This document shows, in pieces, positions 59,401 through 64,000 of a stretch of 64,000 nucleotides of DNA (the first letter of the stretch is position 1; every line of letters begins with the position of its first letter). The DNA lies in the NCBI GenBank assembly GCA_964020085.1, contig OZ026604.1, positions 4,936,967-5,000,966 of the forward strand, written 5' to 3'. The DNA is from Micromussa lordhowensis (lineage: Eukaryota; Cnidaria; Anthozoa; Scleractinia; Lobophylliidae). Below the pieces are notes generated by a model, which saw only the letters and a program-made list of their open reading frames with translations, was not told where the DNA came from and did not search any database. A program made the position numbers and the translations under genes.

Positions 59401-61130
59401 GACTTCAAATTTATTTTCAACATCTGGTGTTGTTAGAATTGATTTCTTTTGAGAAGATATTTAAAACAGTCCCATAGAAGTTTGTAATACAGTGTAAATA
59501 GTGTAAGTTGGTGCTAAGTTTTTATCCACTTGTTACTCAAACTTCTGGTGGATTCCTTCTTAAGCTTTTAAAGAATTAGGTCCTGAGATGGAAAAATTCA
59601 GACAGTCACTGTAAATTATATGTATCTTCATGCCTGAAAACCATGTGTGGATGTGAAAACTTAATCTTATGATACATCTTAGAATGAGAGCGCTGTACAG
59701 TGTACATAGTCATTGATCATCAAGAAATTCGTACCCATTGGAAGACATAAGTCTTGGCTACATTTACATTGTAGCCTAGAAATTTGTAGATGTTACTCTC
59801 TCCCAAGTAAACAACACATTTTAAAGTAATAATTGTAATGTTCATTCATCAATAATATTGTTGTTTTTCTGTACTTGCTAGGCAAACCAGTCCTTTGTTC
59901 GTAGTCTATTACCTGATGGAGATTTTTCTCTACTTGTCCTTGTATTGAGAAAATTTCTGCGCTTCATGAAACTCACAGTAAGTGGTGATTAATTCCAGGC
60001 TATGCTGTTTTCAGGGACTGGAAATTCCTCAAAATATAATTTTTCTCCATTTTAAATGAAATTTAAGTTTACCATTGCTACTGTCTTGATGCTCTTTGTA
60101 ATGGAAACCATTTTTGAATAAATCTTCCCAAAGTCATTAATGATTCATCAACTGAAGTTACCGTAATTAAACAAAGAAAATCACAACCATGAAGGAGGTT
60201 TGGATATCTCGTTGTAATTTGCATAGATTTTGACAAATTTACTTCTCTGTTAAATCCTTAGTTTTTGTTTTATTGAGAAGATATATCAAACACTCGAGAC
60301 AGTGTTTCATCAGCTATGCAAACACCTCAAATTTCTTCAAAAATACTCCACTGTGCGTCGTATTTTCAAGTCTCTTCTTGGTTTCTGGATATCCCAATGA
60401 AACACAGTCTCTTGATCTTGTGTTTGATATACATGTATTACTCCTCAAATAAAATCAAAACTAACAAATAAATGGGGATTGAAATAAAATTATCAAAATC
60501 TATGTTTAAAAAATCAGTTATTGCAGGGCTGCCACAAGTCACCAAGTGGTCAGGGAAAACATTCTTCAAGGTCAGGGAAAAATTAGGGAATTTTACTTTG
60601 AGCCTGGGAAAGTAGACGTTTTGCAGAAAAGGCAGGGAAAATTGACATGATAACTCTGCTGATTGAGTACTATTGAAGGGTGAAGAAACATTTCAGGTCA
60701 TTCTGATCTCAACAATGTTGTCTTTTTTTGCAATGAAAAAGGATAGCTGTGGGGGGGGGGGAGGGGGTATGCTGGATGCTGCTACTATTAATATCTGACA
60801 TTTTGTATATTAGGGAGGGAAATGTTTTTCTCAGGGAAAAGTCAGAGTATTTGAAGACTGATTTCTGTGGCAATGTTTGACATTGTTTTATATTTCTGCG
60901 GAAAATTTTACATGTATGAATTACATGAAGTTTGAGAGGAAACTATCCCAATATGCATATCACTTGAACCCAGGGACACATTGATGCATCATGATATAAA
61001 GTAGACACTTCTTCATTAATTAAAGATACCTTGTTATTTACAGTTAACTGTGTTTTTTTTGTAGAGTGGTACAAGTGGTCATGCCATTGAAAAGATTGTT
61101 AAAGTGTTGGAAAGTTGCCAGACAGAGTGA
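41428..61130 (+). CDS. WAPL: WAPL cohesin release factor
   Basis: Nineteen exons: 41428-41904, 43214-43297, 44549-44689, 45748-45813, 46454-46636, 48774-48855, 50698-50785, 51664-51730, 52441-52552, 53227-53339, 54223-54299, 55730-55863, 56322-56389, 57076-57123, 57645-57867, 58587-58748, 59002-59090, 59882-59977 and 61065-61130. They total 2376 nt and encode 791 aa; every junction is GT/AG with consistent phase. WAPL opens the cohesin ring together with PDS5. The N-terminus [13 protein letters not shown] carries the PDS5-interaction motif (KTYGR, 7-11), and DPFAFDEDD (89-97) matches the region of the human first FGF motif. The WAPL domain runs from LFTVVQNV (about 235) to the end, with [41 protein letters not shown] and LLPDGDFS all family-typical. 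An acidic EEEEEEE run lies in exon 16. The human protein is about 1190 aa; the shortfall is in the N-terminal disordered part. Small extra exons in introns 1-3 cannot be excluded. Confidence 0.92.
42570..42716. repeat. Inverted repeat in WAPL intron 1
   Basis: gaaaactagattgtctgag near 42585 and ttcgacaatctagttttcac near 42688 are inverted copies, with a second internal hairpin (aatcacaatgc / gcattgtgatt). Probably a short MITE. Confidence 0.55.
42874..43098 (+). repeat. Dispersed repeat, copy 1
   Basis: Similar to 43746-43965 in the next intron. Shared pieces are cttgaattccagct, ggacaagta, gatttag, gggcaagtg and cttgcccag, in the same order. Both copies flank WAPL exon 2. Confidence 0.65.
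43746..43965 (+). repeat. Dispersed repeat, copy 2
   Basis: Second copy of the repeat at 42874, on the other side of WAPL exon 2 and in the same orientation. It is diverged, so this is an older repeat family. Confidence 0.65.
44813..45112 (+). mobile_element. SINE family A, copy 3
   Basis: A tRNA-like head (ggcctcatggttagtgcg, aggttcgagccctgg), the gggtaccggcgaatttaatg body, catcccatccaggga, and a cagactttacctttaccttt end. Nearly full length, in WAPL intron 3. Confidence 0.85.
45137..45154. repeat. Poly-C run
   Basis: About 17 consecutive C bases just after the SINE at 44813-45112. Length is likely to vary, and it may be a sequencing weak point. Confidence 0.8.
47327..48670. mobile_element. 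TTAA-flanked inverted-repeat element with a LINE inside
   Basis: The left end agtgcccataccatcaa and the right end, read inverted, agtgcccatatcatcaa match, with further inverted similarity (cccatctgattctat). Both ends are bordered by TTAA. No transposase is visible. A LINE fragment occupies the middle. It lies in WAPL intron 5. Confidence 0.65.
47430..48200 (+). pseudogene. LINE fragment, reverse-transcriptase C-terminus
   Basis: The open frame from about 47437 to 47964 reads [19 protein letters not shown], then [11 protein letters not shown] and IGAQIWNSI, typical of the C-terminal part of a non-LTR reverse transcriptase. About 230 bp of 3' region and a GTT-repeat tail (about 48175-48197) follow. 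It is 5'-truncated and inserted in an older inverted-repeat element. Confidence 0.8.
49002..50571. mobile_element. piggyBac-like nonautonomous element
   Basis: 1570 bp, starting CCCATTG and ending CAATGGG, with TTAA immediately outside on both sides (48998-49001 and 50572-50575). TTAA target duplications with CCC...GGG ends are characteristic of piggyBac elements. The right end has a repeated cggccggttacggccggcac motif. Two internal ORFs (49304-49561 and 49954-50301) show no recognisable transposase motif. It lies in WAPL intron 6. Confidence 0.65.
50990..51285 (-). mobile_element. SINE family A, copy 4, with target duplications
   Basis: The best preserved copy. On the minus strand it has head ggcgcggtggccgcatggtt, box B ccgggttcgagccctgg, the shared body and an actttacctttt end. 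atcagagtatag occurs on both sides (50978-50989 and 51286-51297), a 12-bp target duplication. Confidence 0.9.
51370..51520. mobile_element. Foldback element
   Basis: gctgtgtattacattatgac at the left is inverted as gcagtgtaatacacagc at the right. The centre holds acactcgcctgcggcttgtg, also found (with one change) in the foldback element at 54569-54768. Confidence 0.65.
54569..54768. mobile_element. Foldback element, long palindrome
   Basis: The left arm, agcaatagaccacaagtttc onward, is repeated inverted at the right, ending gaaacttgtggtctattgct. The arms are about 80 bp, with actcgcctgcggctcgtg at the centre. It lies in WAPL intron 11. Confidence 0.8.
55258..55543 (-). mobile_element. SINE family A, copy 5
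   Basis: Minus strand copy with the tRNA-like head at the right end (catgaggcca), degenerate box B, and the aaggtaaagactgcatacaa end at the left. More diverged than the copy at 50990. Confidence 0.8.
56597..56746 (+). CDS. WAPL: Candidate alternative terminal exon of WAPL
   Basis: A strong acceptor (ggtttctttcag) is followed in the correct phase (0, from exon 13 ending at 56389) by 49 codons and a stop: [18 protein letters not shown]..., ending ECLTM. If used as a last exon it would give a 613-aa WAPL lacking the C-terminal part of the WAPL domain. No AATAAA follows before exon 14 at 57076, so an intronic acceptor without use, or exonisation, remain possible. Confidence 0.35.
   Translation, partial: PCTSSKHEPHTCGTTEQQLIDYRETIPCDTAGYETKVTQTDAGLECLTM
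60751..60769. repeat. Poly-G run
   Basis: gtggggggggggaggggg-type run in WAPL intron 18. Low complexity only. Confidence 0.7.
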
Positions 61131-61448
61131 AAAAGCCAAGCTATTTTGGAAAAGAATGATAATAATTATTACAACTTAGGAATTTAAGTTTAGTTTAGTG
61201 TATATTATATTTTATTTCATGCAAAGCACAACTCAATCACAATCAGTTTATTAGTGTTGTACATAATGATAATTATTTGAATTAATTTGCTTTTCTTTTC
61301 ACTTGAACGATGAATTTGAGAAGCAAAACTACGCATTTTTAAAGAAGTGTATTATTCTATCAATGAATCAAAGACAATTCCTTATTTCTCCATCACTTGG
61401 TACACATTGGGTGCTTATCATTTGTCAGAATGGACTAGTTGGGATGAC

Positions 61449-61454
61449 AATAAA
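61449..61454 (+). terminator. Candidate poly(A) signal of WAPL
   Basis: AATAAA about 320 bp after the stop codon at 61128-61130. The transcript end is not otherwise supported. Confidence 0.35.
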
Positions 61455-61885
61455 ATAATGATAAGGGTTTTTCCAAAATCAGCAATCGACCAAATAAGAT
61501 GGCATTTACCATTTGCAATTCAATTTCCCATATAGTCTCTTGGTAGAGACTATAAACTTGAAAATCTAGAAAATGGTAAGGAAATTTCTGCCATTCTGTT
61601 CTGAAGGTAAGAAAAGAAGAGGACTATCTTGAGGTAATCTACAATATCTGAATGGGAAAATTACTGCTCCATTTGACTTTCAACCAAAATATCATCAGGC
61701 TGATTTTTTGGCTAAATGGTAAGCACCAAAGGTTGGTCTGACTCCTTCCAGTAAGTCACAGGTCTCATCAATGGCTGGGAGATGGGCAAATTGACAGGCA
61801 GTGAAGATGATTTTGATTTTGCTAGTTTGACAGTCTAAGGGGAAGTTTCTCTTATAAAGTCGTTCAGTTCAAAACATTTTTGCCT

Positions 61886-62394
61886 GGCAAAGTGCCGTAG
61901 CAAGCAGAGGGCCAGTGCCCCCCCAGTTTTTTTTCCCACAAGGAATTGGCAGATGGTATTGACATGGTGGAGGTCGCCGATTTGTTTGTGGGGGAGAACC
62001 AGCGGCGCAAGCAACTGTTTGGGAAGTTTTCAAAAAACAACCTGCCGATGAAGTCTACGTTTGCCTCTAAGGCCACTCAGACAGTTTACTGAATAACTAC
62101 GAACTTACTATGATGACTCTGAAAGGTGAAACATTTGCTGGTTTCAAGGTACCGAGATAGTCGGTTTTCTATTTTGTAATTGACGTTGCAAGCTCAATGT
62201 GCATTGGTTTGCCGAGACAGTGTACGAAGTTAATAATTCGCGATATGCGTAAATCACAATAGCTCTTGGAGAATGCTGGAAATAGCATTTCCAAGCCTCT
62301 AGATTTCAAAATTTTCTGGAGCCCCCTAGCGGCTCACACCTCCGGCGCTCGTGTGCCCCCCCACTTATATTACCCTTGCTACGGCACTGCCTGG
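61886..62394. mobile_element. hAT-like element with an open reading fragment
   Basis: The left agtgccgtagcaag and right cttgctacggcact ends are inverted repeats; the inferred end CAGTGCCGTAGCAAG resembles hAT termini. Within it, 61945-62091 (+) stays open and reads LADGIDMVEVADLFVG, then ENQRRKQLFGKFSKNNLP, ending ATQTVY and a stop. The peptide looks coding but is not recognised; it may be the remnant of the element's own gene. Confidence 0.55.
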
Positions 62395-62735
62395 CCTTGA
62401 AAACCAGTTTCCCTTGATGTTAATGAAACACATGAGGAACTATTATTTTAAAAACCAATAAGACTTCATGCAAGTCTTACTGGAGGACACTTTCCATGTA
62501 ATCACAAACTGTTTTCAGACCATGCAGATGCATTCCCTGTAATTTTTTCATATCATTCTCATGTAAATCCACTACCAGTTTAGGCTTGTGTACAGCTGTA
62601 GTACCAATCTCATAAAATAACCTTGTACAATGTAGAAAAGAAAACCTAGTCTAATAAACCTGCATTGGTGGATTGTTCTGTTGTTATAGTCGAGTTAAGT
62701 CTGTGCACATCAGCTGCCTCCCTTCAAAATAAATT

Positions 62736-63193
62736 CAGTCAAACCTCCCATAAGAGACCACCCCAAATGTCGAGCCTAGGTGGTTGCTTACAGGATGTGG
62801 TCGCTTATGAGAGCTTTGACCATATTGGGTCAACATTTTGCCTCAATAGCAAATGGTAACTGCACTTACCCCATGTTTTAAATGTTTTCTTCATGCAAAA
62901 CGTCAGGTACAAGATAAACTCTGGTACTTCTCATTGAGAAATTTCCGTCTCGGGTACTTAATGTTACAACTCCGTATTATCCAATTACTGCTCTATTATC
63001 TATCAAGTGGTTGCTTACGGGAGGATAAAAACAGAAGAAAATTTCAAACTTTTAGCTCTAAAAGTGGTCAGGTTGCTTACAAGAGGTGGTTGCTTACAAT
63101 AGGTTGCAAATATACTGTAGTGATTTGACTGGGAAAGTTTTGGAAGACTGTTCCCTGAGGAGAGGTAGGTGGCTGCAACTGGAGGTTTGACTG
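62736..63193. mobile_element. Inverted-repeat element with gtggttgctta motifs
   Basis: cagtcaaacctcc at 62736-62748 is inverted at 63181-63193. Internal repeats of the type ggtggttgcttac occur at about 62771, 63009 and 63085. A diverged relative begins at about 52306 (agtcgagcctcccttaatcg) in WAPL intron 8. Confidence 0.65.
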
Positions 63194-63639
63194 TTGATGT
63201 CAGTGACAATTATTTTATCCACAAATTTTATCCACAACTTACTTGCAAGCAGTAGGCAAGTAAGAGGTGCTTTTCAGACATTGTAGTTGACCAATGGAGT
63301 AATAAGACTGGGCTACTACACCCAGATTAATTTTAGTCAGACCAAAATGTGCCTCTGCGAACAAACAGCCACCCCTTTAATCGCCCCACAATCCTATGGT
63401 CCAAAGTATATCCAAATCTAAGAAGAAATGAAGCATTATGAGCAAGATTTTCTATGACACAAGGTACAAAATTAGTTTCAAATTAACTGCTGACGTCTTG
63501 GATGTTTGAAAGAAGCCATTCCCCAAGGATCTTAATTTCAGAAATAATAACTAGTCCATTTCTAGCCCTCTCTCTTTCATACAACACTACATAGAAGGGG
63601 CCAGAACTGAACAAAATCTCGCATGTGCATATTTTTAAT

Positions 63640-63745
63640 ACTGACCGGCTGCACCTGGAGAGAGTTGGAGCGAATCGCCCAGGAACGTGGATGCTGGCGG
63701 ACTGTTGTGGATGGCCTATGCCCCTCTAGGGGTTCAAGGCCTAAG
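63640..63745 (+). pseudogene. LINE 3'-terminal coding fragment
   Basis: The plus strand reads CTWRELERIAQERGCW, then RTVVDGLCPSRGSRPK and a stop, the typical C-terminal end of a cnidarian non-LTR element ORF as I recall it. Only about 100 bp remain before a taagtaagtaaa tail. Confidence 0.6.
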
Positions 63746-64000
63746 TAAGTAAAGTATATTTTTAATAAGACAGTTATCAATTAAGGAAATCTTGTCACTG
63801 ATAATAATAATGTCATAAATGGTATAAATTTATTATGTTGTCTCTAAGTGACCATGATAGTGTATTTAGGCTGTAAGTCAGTCCTGGTCATTTTACCATT
63901 TAGTTTGTATATTTGGTTGGTAGTTCACAATTTATTCTGTTAAAAATTTGATCAGATACAAGTAGTTGAAGTGTTGTAGTTTGTTTATCATTCAGGGCTG
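63746..64000. other. Window end, nothing recognised
   Basis: AT-rich sequence with an aataataat run near 63802. No feature supported. Confidence 0.4.

Overview
This is eukaryotic, AT-rich genomic DNA, most probably from an anthozoan cnidarian such as a stony coral or relative. The intron-rich genes, the animal-specific proteins (a NET-family zinc finger and the cohesin-release factor WAPL) and the many short interspersed elements, miniature inverted-repeat elements, LINEs and a Penelope-like relic point that way. The species assignment is inference. Exon-intron models were built by hand from GT/AG sites, reading-frame phase and remembered family conservation. All three multi-exon models sum to exact multiples of three.

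Layout. 1-1920: a tandem array of a 298-bp unit, each with a tRNA-like gene and a T6 stop; the array looks like one inserted mobile element, with an 11-13 bp target duplication and an inverted repeat at its left end. 1921-4179: dispersed repeats. 4180-12784 (+): an 8-exon secreted chitobiase-type GH20 beta-N-acetylhexosaminidase. Its last intron holds a 106-bp minisatellite broken by a Penelope-like fragment and a LINE fragment. 13922-21596 (+): a second, tandem 8-exon paralogue with identical intron phases and a different, hydrophobic C-terminus. 21600-34766: a long gene-poor stretch with inverted-repeat elements. 34767-36273 (+): a two-exon Noc/Nlz/Elbow (NET) zinc-finger corepressor gene with clustered TALE-homeodomain-type motifs around it. 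36274-41427: gene-poor. 41428-61130 (+): a 19-exon WAPL gene whose introns hold SINEs, a LINE fragment and piggyBac-like and other TTAA-flanked elements. 61131-64000: 3' flank with further transposon relics.

How the genes relate. The two hexosaminidases share the CHB_HEX / GH20b / GH20 / CHB_HEX_C architecture of bacterial chitobiases. They arose by tandem duplication, and their different C-termini suggest one soluble secreted enzyme and one possibly membrane-tethered enzyme acting on chito-oligosaccharides. The NET gene and WAPL are functionally unrelated neighbours. The most unusual observations are the tRNA-array element, a possible alternative terminal exon in WAPL, and two exact PBX-MEIS/PREP composite sites 3' of the NET gene.
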